Assembly: GCF_022865125.1 (NCBI RefSeq)
Contig: NZ_CP094828.1
Span: 3,465,219 to 3,529,218 of the forward strand
Length of the DNA stretch: 64,000 bases
Reading direction: 5' to 3'
From: Acuticoccus sp. I52.16.1
GTDB lineage: Bacteria > Pseudomonadota > Alphaproteobacteria > Rhizobiales > Amorphaceae
Of this stretch, positions 9,128 to 18,013 are shown one piece after another. The notes under the pieces were generated by a model. The model saw only the letters and a list, made by a program, of their open reading frames with translations, had not been told where the DNA came from and did not search any database. Position 1 is the stretch's first letter, and each line of letters starts with the position of its first letter. Made by a program: the position numbers and the translations under genes.

Positions 9128-11149
9128 TTGATCTCGCGCTTACCGGTCTGGGTGAAACTGAGCACCCTCAACGTCATCGTGATGCTGTCGCTGGCGATGG
9201 GCCTGATGGCCTTCGCCGTGCTCACGATGGAGCACAACGTCGGCAACCGCCTTCTCCAGAGCCAGAGCCAGAACCTGCGCCTCGCCGCCCACGAGCTGGA
9301 ATTCTTCGCCGAGGGCGTCGCCATCGAGATGGACCGCGACGGCAACGTCACGCGCCTGTCGATCGCCCAGTGGCCCGACTTCGCCACCGCCGAGACGGCC
9401 GACCACACCTACATCGATCGCGTCGGTACCATCACCGGCGAGACGGCGACGATCTTCGCCTACGATCCCGCGCAGAACGACTTCGTGCGCCGCACCACCA
9501 ACATCATCAAGGACAACGGCGAGCGGGCGGTGGGCACCGTGCTGGGGGCGGGCAGCGCCGCCACGCCGCCGATCATGAGCGGCAACGCCTTCCTCGGCAG
9601 CGCCGTCATCCTGGGCAAGTCCTACCGCACGCTCTATCAGCCGATCTTCGCCAGCGATCCCGCCATCCCGCAGACCGCGCAGGGCGTCGCCGGTATCCTC
9701 TATGTGGGCGTGAACGACGAGGTGGTGCTGAGCGAGATCTCCTCGTTCGCCTGGGAGCTGGGCGCGATCGCCATATTCGTCACCCTCGCCGGGCTGGCTC
9801 TGTCGGCCTTCTTCGGCTGGAATCAGCTGCGGCCGCTGCGCCGCGCGGCGGACGACATGGCCGCCATCGCCAAGGGCGTCCACGTCGACGTCGAGCAGAC
9901 GCGCAAGGACGAGATCGGCGAGATGCAGGGCGCGCTCATCGTGCTGGCCGAGGTCGCCGAGACCGCGGCGCAGCGCGCGCAGATCATCGAGCAGCTCGAC
10001 GAGCCGGTGATCACCACCGAGGCCGACAAGGCGTTGACGATCAACTACGCCAACGCCTCCGCGCGCGAGCTCCTCAAGCAGCTCGCCGCCAAGGATGCCG
10101 CGGTGCCGGCCGATCCGGTCGGCCGAACGCTCGGCGAGATTCACCCCGCCGGCCGCAAACTCGACGTCGCCGCGCTCGCCAAGGGGGCCACGCCCAAGCC
10201 GATGACCGCACGCTACGGCGACGAGGTGATCGTCTTCCGCCTCGGTGCGGTGCGCGACCGCCAGTCGGCCTTCGCGGGCGCGTACGTGTCGATCGAGGTG
10301 GTGACGCAGCGCGAGCGCACGGCGACACAGTTCGAGACCGACGTCGCCGGCCTGATGGACACCGTGCGCAGCGCGCTGGAGGTGTTGAAGGAGCGCACCG
10401 GCGCGCTGGAAAACGCGGCCGCGTCCGGCACCAAGGACTCCGGCGAGGCGGCGACCGTCGCCATGGAGGCCGCCGACGCGATCCATACCGTCGCCGCCGC
10501 CGTCGAGGAACTGAACAACTCCTTCTCGGAGGTGGCCGTGCGCATCGCCAAGAACGCGGAGTTGGCGAGCGACGCCGCGTCCACCACACGCGGCGCGGCG
10601 GAGACGGCGGCCGCGCTCGACGTCGCCGGCAAGCGCATCACCGAGGCGGTCAGCCTGATCGCCGCGATCGCCGAGCAGACCAACCTGCTCGCCCTCAACG
10701 CCACGATCGAAGCCTCGCGGGCGGGCGAAGCGGGGCTCGGCTTCGCGGTCGTGGCGAGCGAGGTGAAGTCGCTCGCCGACCGCTCGGCCAAGGCGACGTC
10801 CGAGATCTCCGGCGAGGTGGACCGCTTCAACGCCGCCGGCCGCACGCTGATCGCGGCGATGGATCATGTCCAGGAGGCGATCCGCAACGTCGACGAGGTG
10901 TCGACGGCGGTGGCCGCGGCGGTGAACCAGCAGCAGGCGACGACGCAGGACATCGCCCGGACGGTGGTCGACGTCGCCAGCTCCGCCGGCCGGGTGAAGA
11001 CCCTGTCGCAGGCGGTCAACAAGGAGTCCGAGCGCACCGGCGAAGTGGTCGCCGAAGTGAGCCGGGTGACGAGCCAGCTCGACGAGACCGGCCGCGAACT
11101 CTCCGCCCGCGCAAGCAAATTCCTCACCGTGATCCGCCACGCCGCCTGA
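9128..11149 (+). CDS. Methyl-accepting chemotaxis protein
   Basis: 673 residues if translation starts at TTG 9128, which has AGAGGAG at 9113-9119; a TTG at 9104 is also in frame. Layout: TM1 (about 12-33), a periplasmic Cache-like sensor (about 35-205), TM2 (about 208-231), HAMP (about 232-285), a PAS-like segment (about 290-400), and the cytoplasmic signalling hairpin with the conserved tip [20 protein letters not shown] (about 515-535) that contacts CheA and CheW. The ligand is unknown. Family proteins cluster at the cell pole and direct swimming. A strong terminator follows the gene. Confidence 0.9.
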   Translation: MISRLPVWVKLSTLNVIVMLSLAMGLMAFAVLTMEHNVGNRLLQSQSQNLRLAAHELEFFAEGVAIEMDRDGNVTRLSIAQWPDFATAETADHTYIDRVGTITGETATIFAYDPAQNDFVRRTTNIIKDNGERAVGTVLGAGSAATPPIMSGNAFLGSAVILGKSYRTLYQPIFASDPAIPQTAQGVAGILYVGVNDEVVLSEISSFAWELGAIAIFVTLAGLALSAFFGWNQLRPLRRAADDMAAIAKGVHVDVEQTRKDEIGEMQGALIVLAEVAETAAQRAQIIEQLDEPVITTEADKALTINYANASARELLKQLAAKDAAVPADPVGRTLGEIHPAGRKLDVAALAKGATPKPMTARYGDEVIVFRLGAVRDRQSAFAGAYVSIEVVTQRERTATQFETDVAGLMDTVRSALEVLKERTGALENAAASGTKDSGEAATVAMEAADAIHTVAAAVEELNNSFSEVAVRIAKNAELASDAASTTRGAAETAAALDVAGKRITEAVSLIAAIAEQTNLLALNATIEASRAGEAGLGFAVVASEVKSLADRSAKATSEISGEVDRFNAAGRTLIAAMDHVQEAIRNVDEVSTAVAAAVNQQQATTQDIARTVVDVASSAGRVKTLSQAVNKESERTGEVVAEVSRVTSQLDETGRELSARASKFLTVIRHAA

Positions 11150-11173
11150 CGCGGCCCACCCTCCGCGCCACAA

Positions 11174-11204
11174 GCGGACCGCCCCCCGGCGGTCCGCTTT
11201 TTTT
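11174..11204 (+). terminator. Rho-independent terminator after the chemoreceptor gene
   Basis: GCGGACCGCC (11174-11183), loop CCCC, GGCGGTCCGC (11188-11197), then seven T residues. This is a perfect 10-bp GC-rich stem, 24 nt after the stop at 11149. It is the clearest intrinsic terminator in the window. Confidence 0.95.
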
Positions 11205-11550
11205 ATGCCGCCCGTCATCACACACGGGCCGGCGCGGTCGCGGATCGACCCGTAACGGCACGGCGGCTTGCGCCGGGGTCGTCGGTGCGGCTCGGTCGGG
11301 CCGATCTTTGGGCCGGGCAGGGGGACGCTGGGCCGGGCAGGGGGCCGCCTGACGCCGCCGGCTCGCGCGGCTCGGCATGCACGCGGCAACGCGAATTCCG
11401 CAGGCCCGGGCGGCAAGGCGACGAGCGCGCTATCTGCCACGCCCGCAGGGGGCAGGGAGAGGCGCGGCTCGGGTGGAGAGGTGACACCGCGGCGGCCTCG
11501 AGCAGGGGGACGGCGGACGGCGGGGCGCGAGCGGCCCGGCCCCGGCGGGG
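11205..11550. other. Non-coding stretch between chemoreceptor terminator and mprF end
   Basis: The 346 bp between the terminator and the mprF stop hold no convincing gene. The only structure I see is a 16-nt direct repeat at 11309-11344. The frames open here are short, Arg/Pro/Gly rich and without ribosome binding sites. Confidence 0.5.
11309..11344. repeat. Two-copy 16-nt direct repeat
   Basis: TGGGCCGGGCAGGGGG occurs at 11309-11324 and again at 11329-11344, a period of 20 nt, in the non-coding gap between convergent genes. A related GCAGGGGGCAGGG lies at about 11443-11455. No function is apparent. Confidence 0.6.
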
Positions 11551-14163
11551 TCAGGCGGCGCGACCCTCGGCGGCACGATCCTCGGCGGTCCGGTCTTCGG
11601 CGGTGTCCTCGCCCTCCAGGCCGCGGGGGCCGCGCGAGACGATCCACGTCGCGTCGATCATGACGCGGGCGACCGAGCGGGCCCCCGTGTGGGCGAGGTA
11701 GCGCGGGCGCCACTCGGGCTTGAACTTCGCCTTGTAGTCGCGCAGGCCGCTGAAGTTGTAGAAGGCGCCGCCCCGGCGGTAGACGGTGGCGCCGACGCGG
11801 CTCCATGCCGGTGCCAGGCGGTGCTCGGCGAGGCCTGCCAGCGGCGCCATGCCGAGGCTGAGCCGCGCCACCCCTTCCGCCTTCAACGCGTTGATCAGTG
11901 CCACGAAGAGGAAGTCCATCGTCCCGTTCGGCAGGTCCGGGCCGTGGCGCATCAGGTCGATGGTGACGTCCTCACCCCGCCCGCAGCGCCACAGCGTCGC
12001 GAAGGCGACAGGCGTGCCCGCGTGGCGCACCAGAGCATGGTCGAACCGGGCGAGATAGGCCTCGGACCAGAAGCCGACGGAGAAGCCCTTCTCGCGCCCC
12101 GCCTGTCGTTCCAGCCACGCGTCCGAGATCGGCCGCAGCGCCGCGGCGAGCGGGGCGACCTCGCCCGCCGGGACGATCTCGAAGGTGAGGTCCGCCCGTT
12201 CGGCACGCGCCGTCATCTGGCGGAAGCGCGTGGCGCGCGAGCCGCTCATGGTGAAGGCGGCGAGGTCGACCACCGCCTCCTCGCCCAGCTTGGCGAAGGC
12301 GAAGCCGGCCTCGATGTAGACCGGCAGCGTGGCCGCGCTCACCTGGTAGAAGGCCGGAACGCCGCCGTTGCGGTGCGCCAGCTCGCGGAAGCGCCAGACG
12401 AGGCGCGCGGTGGCGGCACGGCAGCGGGTCACCGGGTCACCCATCGCCAGGTAGGTGCCGCGCTGCACCTGGTACATGATGAAGCCGCCGTCCTCGTCGA
12501 ACAGGAAGCGCTTGTCGCCGAGGAAGGCGAGGTTGGCGTTCGGGTCCGGCGCGCCGGCGACCGCAGCGGCGATGCGCCCCGCGCAGGGCGCCTCCGCCCC
12601 GTTGGGGATCGCGATGTGCGTCGCGCGCCACAGCAGCAGCAGCGCCAGCACGACCGACGCGCCGACGCTCGCCCGCAGGAACCGCGGCGCGTCGGACTGG
12701 ACGGCGAACTCCCACCAGTGGGTGCCCTCCCAGTCGACATCGCCCCGGGCGACGAGGCCGACGGCGATGGACAGCGCGATCGCCGCCGCGATGCCGGCGA
12801 TGCGCCGCACGCTCACCGCTTGCAGCGCGCTGCCGCCCCGGTCGAACGCGCCGCGGGCCGCGATCAGCGCCACCATGAGGACGACGCAGGCCGCGGCCTC
12901 CTCGAAGTCGAAGCCCTTGGCGAGGGAGACCACCGCCTCGGCCGCCAGCAGCGCCAGCGCCGCCACCCAGGAGGCCCGCATCTGCCGCTTCAGCCCCGAC
13001 GCGACGATGAGCAGCGCCGCCCCCGCGACGCTGGCGACGAAGTGCGACGCCTCGACGAACGGGAGCGGAAGCACGGCGCTGATCCCGGACATGCGCCAAG
13101 CCGCGCTCGGGACGGCGCCCGAGATCAGGAGCAGGAGGCCGAGGCCGAAGACGGCCGTCGACAGGACCAGCGGCGCCAGCGGTCTCAGCAGCGGGACGAG
13201 CAGCATCGGCAGCGCGCTGAGCCGATTGCGCTGCGGCGCCAGCTCCGCCACCGCGAAGGCGATCGCCGCCAGACCGAACGGCGCGACGTAGTAGACGAGG
13301 CGGAAGACGAGGAGCGCCGCCAGCAGCGCCGAGGGCGCGCCGGGCACGGAGATCAGGATGACCGCCTCGAACGCGCCGACGCCGCCGGGGGCGTGACTGA
13401 GGACGCCGGCGACGGTCGCCATCGCGAAGATCGGCAGGAAGGCGAGGAACGTCATGTCGCTGCCGGCGGGCAGTACGAACCACAGCCCCAGCGCGGCGAG
13501 CCCGGTGTCGGCGATGCCGAGGGCGACGACGGCAGCCCCGGTGCGGGCCGTGGGCAGGGTGAGCGCCTGCCCGCCCAGCCGCAGCGTGCGCCCGCCACGG
13601 GCGATCCACGCGCCGATCGCGAGCGTGACCCCCAGCCCCAGCGCCAGCCCCGCCTCCGCCGGCAGGCCCACCAGCGGCGTCAGTACCCCCGGCGCGGCGA
13701 TGAGGCTGATCCCCGCCAGGCCGGCGATGCCCAGCCAGAAGAACACCGCGCCGAAGAGGGTCACGGCGATGGTGGCGCGTGCGGTGAGCCCGGCGCGGCC
13801 ATAGCGGCGCAGGCGCACCGCCCCGCCGGTGACGACCCCGAAGCCCAGGACGAAGGTGAACGCCCAGCTGATGAACCCGGTGAACACCGCGAGCCGGGGA
13901 GACACCGCCGCCCCCGCCTGCCGCAGCGCCAGCCACTCGAACCCGATCAGCGCGGCATAGGAGCCGGCGGTGGCGAAACCGGCGGCGAGGAGGTCGATCC
14001 CGCGGGTCGCGTGTACCGCACTGGCGACGTCCTTGGCCGCGACCCCTTCCAGCATGTCGACCAGGAGGACCGCGACCGCGCCCGCCAACAGGAGCGCGGC
14101 CACCGCGGCGAGCCGGCGCGGATGCAGGAGCCGGCGCCGCCGCACGAGGGCGCGCATGCGCAT
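11551..14163 (-). CDS. mprF: Bifunctional lysylphosphatidylglycerol synthetase/flippase MprF
   Basis: About 870 residues from ATG 14163; the frame continues upstream but that stretch is low-complexity and the protein naturally begins MRMRALVRRRR followed by the first helix. The N-terminal ~540 residues form about 14 membrane helices (the flippase, UPF0104-like). The C-terminal ~320 residues are a cytosolic DUF2156 aminoacyltransferase domain containing WLERQAGREKGFSVGFW and RLSLGMAPLAGL. MprF transfers Lys (or Ala) from tRNA to phosphatidylglycerol and flips the product outward, lowering surface charge and raising resistance to cationic peptides. The C-terminal tail carries a short AEDR repeat not expected in the family. 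Transcribed alone, with a 583-bp upstream gap. Confidence 0.9.
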   Translation of the reverse strand: MRMRALVRRRRLLHPRRLAAVAALLLAGAVAVLLVDMLEGVAAKDVASAVHATRGIDLLAAGFATAGSYAALIGFEWLALRQAGAAVSPRLAVFTGFISWAFTFVLGFGVVTGGAVRLRRYGRAGLTARATIAVTLFGAVFFWLGIAGLAGISLIAAPGVLTPLVGLPAEAGLALGLGVTLAIGAWIARGGRTLRLGGQALTLPTARTGAAVVALGIADTGLAALGLWFVLPAGSDMTFLAFLPIFAMATVAGVLSHAPGGVGAFEAVILISVPGAPSALLAALLVFRLVYYVAPFGLAAIAFAVAELAPQRNRLSALPMLLVPLLRPLAPLVLSTAVFGLGLLLLISGAVPSAAWRMSGISAVLPLPFVEASHFVASVAGAALLIVASGLKRQMRASWVAALALLAAEAVVSLAKGFDFEEAAACVVLMVALIAARGAFDRGGSALQAVSVRRIAGIAAAIALSIAVGLVARGDVDWEGTHWWEFAVQSDAPRFLRASVGASVVLALLLLWRATHIAIPNGAEAPCAGRIAAAVAGAPDPNANLAFLGDKRFLFDEDGGFIMYQVQRGTYLAMGDPVTRCRAATARLVWRFRELAHRNGGVPAFYQVSAATLPVYIEAGFAFAKLGEEAVVDLAAFTMSGSRATRFRQMTARAERADLTFEIVPAGEVAPLAAALRPISDAWLERQAGREKGFSVGFWSEAYLARFDHALVRHAGTPVAFATLWRCGRGEDVTIDLMRHGPDLPNGTMDFLFVALINALKAEGVARLSLGMAPLAGLAEHRLAPAWSRVGATVYRRGGAFYNFSGLRDYKAKFKPEWRPRYLAHTGARSVARVMIDATWIVSRGPRGLEGEDTAEDRTAEDRAAEGRAA
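11566..11610 (-). repeat. 15-nt tandem repeat coding the MprF C-terminal tail
   Basis: Three in-frame 15-nt units (11566-11580, 11581-11595, 11596-11610) encode successive TAEDR/AAEDR-type pentads at the extreme C terminus of MprF, just before the stop. The last unit has diverged. In-frame unit length means copy-number change would keep the reading frame. Confidence 0.65.
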
Positions 14164-14746
14164 CACCGCACGGGGCGATGGGCCGGGCGGCCGGTGGGGC
14201 GGTCGGCCTGGGAGGCGGCAGGATTTCGCATTGCCGCGAAGGTAATTGACGCGGCTGGTGTGGCCGTGTCCCGCCGTCCACCTCCGCGCCGCCCCCTGCA
14301 CAACATTCGGGCGCTGCGCCGAATTGCTCGCTCGACGCCCACCGGCACCGGCCCATGTTCAGTGAGGCAAGGGTTGAACGCACGGACATTGCTGGAGGAA
14401 CGGTTTCGCCGGCGACCGCCGCGGGTCCCCGTCGCCCCGGCCGCCGAGGCCCGCCCCCGCAGGAGCGCGATCGACGACGCCGGGCGCTCCCGCGTCGCGC
14501 AGCCATCGCCGGCCAGTGCGGCCGTGCGGGCGGGCGAGCATCGCCGCGGGCACTTTCTGCAATCCGCAATGTCGCTCAGACCCCGTCCGTGCGCCGGACG
14601 CGGCCGTGCCGCCTGGCCGGTGCCGGGCAGCGAGCACGCCGTCCACCGTGCCGGCGACGATTTCACCCCGTGCGGCCGATCGCGCTAGAAGAGGCGGCAG
14701 GCCCTGTGGGCCGTGCCCCCCGCGTCCCCTCTGCGAAGCGTCCGCC
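14164..14746. other. Divergent intergenic region between mprF and the M20 peptidase gene
   Basis: 583 bp without a convincing gene on either strand; open frames here are Arg/Pro rich with no family resemblance. It must carry the promoters of mprF (leftward) and the M20 peptidase gene (rightward). The lowest-GC spots are around 14221-14250 and 14331-14400. I cannot pick out a definite -35/-10 pair or a riboswitch. Confidence 0.4.
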
Positions 14747-15949
14747 ATGACCGAAATCCGAACCGTCCTCTCCCACCCCTCCTTCGAGGCCGCGCGGGCG
14801 GACCTGCGCCGCAATCACGACCGTCTCGTCGCCGAGCTGATTGAGCTGACCGAGATCCCCGCGCCGCCCTTCATGGAGGAGCGGCGCGCCGAGGCGATGC
14901 GGGCGAAGATGACCGCCGCCGGGCTGGACGAGGTCGCGATCGACGCGGTCGGCAACGTCACCGGGCTGCGGCGCGGGCGCGGCAACGGCACCGCCGTGGT
15001 GGTGGCCGCGCACCTCGACACGGTGTTCCCGGCGGGCACCGACGTCACGGTGCGGCGCGAGGGGACGCGGCTGCTGGCGCCCGGCATCGGCGACGACACC
15101 AGCGGCCTCGCCGCGATGCTGGCCTTCGTGCGCGCGCTGGACGCCGCCGCGATCGAGACCGAGCACGACATCCTGTTCGTCGCCGACGTCGGCGAGGAGG
15201 GGCGGGGCGACCTGAGGGGCATCCGCCACCTGTTCGCCCGCGAGGACGCGGCGCGCATCGTCGCCTTCTTCACGCTCGACACTCCGTCGATGGACGAGAT
15301 CGTCGTCACCGCGGTCGGCTCCAAGCGTTACCACATCGTCTTCCGCGGGCCCGGCGGGCACAGCCTGATGGCGTTCGGCACGGTGAACCCGATGTACGCG
15401 CTGGGCGCGGTGATCGCAAAGATGGCGGCAATCGAGGTGCCGCGGGAGCCGCGCACCACATTCTGCGCCAGCGTGGTGGGCGGCGGAACGTCCATCAACG
15501 CGATCCCCGAGGAGGTTTGGCTCGACGTCGACCTGCGCTCCACCTCGGCCGACGAGCTGGCTCGGCTCGACGCCACGCTCGCCGACCTCGTCGCCGCGTC
15601 CGTCGCGGCGGAGAACGCCCGCGGCTCGACCGCGAACGGCGTCGTCACGGCCGAGGCCGTCAAGATCGGCGACCGCCCCGCAGGGGCGACCGCGCCCGAT
15701 GCCGCCATCGTCGCCGCCTCGCGCGCCGCGCTGACGCACTTCGGATTTCCCGCCCGGCTCGGCGCCTCGTCGACGGATGCCAACATCCCCATGAGCCTGG
15801 GCGTACCCGCGGTGAAGCTCGGCAGCGGCGGACGTGGCGGGCGCATCCACACCCTGGAGGAGTGGATCGAGCTGGAGCCGGAGGAGACCCAGCGCGGCCT
15901 CTCGGCCGGCCTCGCCGCGATCCTCGCCGTCGCCGGCCTCTCCGGGTAG
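14747..15949 (+). CDS. M20 family metallopeptidase
   Basis: 400 residues from ATG 14747. The M20 zinc-peptidase pattern is complete: AAHLDTVFP (first metal His and catalytic Asp), GIGDDTSGLAAML (bridging Asp), DVGEEGRGD (catalytic Glu pair), FTLDTP and a late GGRGGRIHTLEEW with the last metal His. The central dimerisation domain is present (PGGHSLMAFG). It most resembles tripeptidase T/deacetylase-type members, which cleave small peptides or N-acyl amino acids. It lies just before a gamma-glutamyltransferase-like gene and the TRAP/hydantoinase genes, so it may process the same imported substrate, but a separate promoter is possible. Confidence 0.85.
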   Translation: MTEIRTVLSHPSFEAARADLRRNHDRLVAELIELTEIPAPPFMEERRAEAMRAKMTAAGLDEVAIDAVGNVTGLRRGRGNGTAVVVAAHLDTVFPAGTDVTVRREGTRLLAPGIGDDTSGLAAMLAFVRALDAAAIETEHDILFVADVGEEGRGDLRGIRHLFAREDAARIVAFFTLDTPSMDEIVVTAVGSKRYHIVFRGPGGHSLMAFGTVNPMYALGAVIAKMAAIEVPREPRTTFCASVVGGGTSINAIPEEVWLDVDLRSTSADELARLDATLADLVAASVAAENARGSTANGVVTAEAVKIGDRPAGATAPDAAIVAASRAALTHFGFPARLGASSTDANIPMSLGVPAVKLGSGGRGGRIHTLEEWIELEPEETQRGLSAGLAAILAVAGLSG

Positions 15950-16073
15950 CTGCCGCGCGCCGGAGTGGCCCGCCGCTCGCATGCGGCTTTACCGGGGGCG
16001 GGGTGCGCGCTCTAATGGCATGCAATCGGCGGTGTCCGCCGGTCCGCCGGCGCCCGCCAGACGAGGAGACGAC

Positions 16074-17756
16074 ATGCCCATCGGTCATCGTGCCATCGGT
16101 CGCCGCCACATGGTCTCCGCCGGCAACGCGCTCGCCGCCCGCGCCGCGGACCAGGTGCTGGAGGCCGGCGGCAACGCGGTCGACGCCGGGGTCGCCGGCG
16201 GCCTCGCCCTCGGCGTGGTGCAGAGCGACTATGTCAACATCGCCGGCGTCGCGCCGATCATGATCCGCCAGCCCGACGGCACGGCCGTCACGATCGACGG
16301 TCTCGGCGCCTGGCCGGCCGCGGTGACGCCCGATCTCTTCATGCGCGAGCATGGTGGCGAGATCCCGCTCGGTATCCTGCGCACGGTGGTTCCGGCCGCG
16401 CCCTCCGCCTGGATCGAGGCCCTGTCGCGGTTCGGCACCATGACCTTCGCCGAGGTCGCCGCCCCCGCCATCCGCCTCGCCCGCGAGGGGTTCGCGGTGC
16501 ATTGGCTGCTGCACAACATGATCGCATCGCACGAGGCGGAGTACGCCAAGTGGCCGTCCAATGCGGCGATCTACCTGCCGGGCGGGCGGGTGCCCCGGAT
16601 CGGTGAGCGCTTCGTCCAGAGCGACCTCGCCGCTACATTGCAGAACATGGCCGACTGCGAAAGCGCCGCGCCGGGCGACCGCCGCGCCGGCCTCGCCGCC
16701 GCCCGCGCCGCCTTCTACCAGGGCGACATCGCCCGCCAGATCGTCGATTTCCATGCGCGCGAGGGGGGGCTGTTGACGGCGGCCGACCTCGCCGGCCACC
16801 GCTCGGAGGTGGCGCGGCCGCTGCCGGCGCGGTTCGCGGGGGGAACGGTGCTGTGCTGCGGCGCCTTCTGCCAGGGGCCGTTCCTCGGCCTCGTCATGCA
16901 GCTCCTCGACCGGATGGACTGGAGCGATGTCGTCCAGGGCAGCGCCACCTACTTCCACCGCGTCGTCGAGTGCGTGAAGCTCGCCTTCGCCGACCGCGAG
17001 GCCGTCCTCGGTGATCCCGCCTTCGTCGACGTCCCGGTCGCGCGCCTGCTCTCGCCCGAGTACGCGGCCGAGCGTCTCGCCCTCTTCGATCCGCGCCGCG
17101 CCGCACCGGACATGCCGGCCGCCGGCGTCGGTACGGTGGGGCCGGTGCGCGTTTCCGAGGCGGTGCCCGCGCCGGGCGACACCTCCTACATCGCCGTGGT
17201 CGACGCGTCCGGACTTGCGATCTCCGCCACCCCGTCGGACGTTTCGTACGAGAGCCCGGTGGTCCCAGGCACCGGGCTTGTCCCGTCCTCGCGCGGTTCG
17301 GCGAGCTGGGCCGACCCGGCGCATCCCAGCTCCGTCGCCCCCGGAAAGCGCCCGCGGCTGACCCCCAACCCCGCCATCTGGGTCGACGCCGAGGGCCGGT
17401 CGATGCCGCTCGGTACCCCCGGCGGCGACGTGCAGATCCAGGCGATGGCGCAAGTGCTGCTGAACCGCGTCATCTACGGCATGGACCTCGAGGAGGCCGT
17501 CCTCGCCCCGCGCGTGGCCTCCTACAGCTTCCCCAACAGCTTTGCCCCGCACGAGAGCCACCCCGGACTGGTGCGGGCCGAGTCGCGCATCCCCGCCGCC
17601 GAGCTGGTGGCCCTCAAGGCGCTGGGCCACCGGGTCGACATGTGGGGCGATTGGACCCACCTCGCCGGCGCCGTCTGCGCCGTCGCGATGCGGCCGGACG
17701 GGGCGCTGGAGGGGGCCGCCGACCCGCGCCGCCCGACCGGAACCGCCGGCGTATGA
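16074..17756 (+). CDS. Gamma-glutamyltransferase family (Ntn) hydrolase, diverged
   Basis: 560 residues from ATG 16074, with GAGGAGA at 16063-16069. The fold is that of the gamma-glutamyltranspeptidase family: an N-terminal AGGNAVDAGVAGGLALGVV, an autoproteolysis site and a nucleophile Thr in GDTSYIAVVD, and LGTPGGD near the end. Differences from true GGT are clear: the TTH at the cleavage site is TSY, the DxREMAP arginine motif is replaced by IDGLGAWPAA, and the PLSSMSP serines by RLTPNP. I see no signal peptide, whereas classic GGT is periplasmic. The family tie is firm but the substrate is probably not an ordinary gamma-glutamyl peptide. The downstream TRAP and Hyu genes suggest a cyclic amide or acylated amino acid pathway. 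Confidence 0.8.
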   Translation: MPIGHRAIGRRHMVSAGNALAARAADQVLEAGGNAVDAGVAGGLALGVVQSDYVNIAGVAPIMIRQPDGTAVTIDGLGAWPAAVTPDLFMREHGGEIPLGILRTVVPAAPSAWIEALSRFGTMTFAEVAAPAIRLAREGFAVHWLLHNMIASHEAEYAKWPSNAAIYLPGGRVPRIGERFVQSDLAATLQNMADCESAAPGDRRAGLAAARAAFYQGDIARQIVDFHAREGGLLTAADLAGHRSEVARPLPARFAGGTVLCCGAFCQGPFLGLVMQLLDRMDWSDVVQGSATYFHRVVECVKLAFADREAVLGDPAFVDVPVARLLSPEYAAERLALFDPRRAAPDMPAAGVGTVGPVRVSEAVPAPGDTSYIAVVDASGLAISATPSDVSYESPVVPGTGLVPSSRGSASWADPAHPSSVAPGKRPRLTPNPAIWVDAEGRSMPLGTPGGDVQIQAMAQVLLNRVIYGMDLEEAVLAPRVASYSFPNSFAPHESHPGLVRAESRIPAAELVALKALGHRVDMWGDWTHLAGAVCAVAMRPDGALEGAADPRRPTGTAGV

Positions 17757-17796
17757 GGCGCCGCCCGCTCCCCTCATTCGAGATCGGGCGAAATAC

Positions 17797-17840
17797 GCTC
17801 AAAATTGCGGCGTTCAGCCTACTTCGGCAACATTTTGAGC
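17797..17840 (+). other. Long stem-loop after the GGT-like gene
   Basis: GCTCAAAAT (17797-17805) pairs perfectly with ATTTTGAGC (17832-17840). The inner TGC (17806-17808) can also pair with GCA (17827-17829) with a 2-nt bulge. It starts 41 nt after the stop and has no T-run, so it is either a weak terminator or a regulatory element for the TRAP operon that starts at 18014. Confidence 0.45.
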
Positions 17841-17908
17841 TTGACACCTAGGCCCGACATTGACTTGCCGGCGTGTGAATGCCATTCCGATAAAAGAAAA
17901 TCTATTCC

Positions 17909-17923
17909 GATTTTCGAAATTTC
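17909..17923 (+). promoter_or_regulatory. Candidate IclR operator in front of the TRAP operon
   Basis: GATTTTCGAAAT at 17909-17920, 93 nt before dctP, contains the palindrome TTTCGAAA. The same 12 bases occur on the minus strand in the promoter of the IclR gene (25475 back to 25464). A further half-site GAAAATC lies at 17896-17902. AT-rich palindromes are rare in this GC-rich sequence, and this one is confined to the two control regions expected for the regulator of this island. Confidence 0.55.
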
Positions 17924-18013
17924 TCTTCGCCGGGTCTTCTCTTCGCCAAGGGATCGGCGGGAGGCGCTTCGTGTCGACTGTGAGACCAGCTGTCCGAACA
18001 ATGGAGAAGCCCC

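Noticed and set aside
9140-11806. 888-codon open frame on the minus strand opposite the chemoreceptor gene
   Set aside because: It is antisense to a complete chemoreceptor and into mprF, has no family resemblance, is rich in Arg/Gly/Asp/His, and is the usual by-product of high-GC codon bias.
14163-14666. 167-codon frame in the gap before the M20 peptidase gene
   Set aside because: Arg/Pro/Cys-rich composition, no ribosome binding site, no recognisable segment; typical chance frame in GC-rich DNA.
11689-14688. 999-codon open frame on the plus strand opposite mprF
   Set aside because: Low-complexity Arg/Gly/Glu sequence mirroring mprF codons; it passes through the terminal intergenic region with no ribosome binding site.
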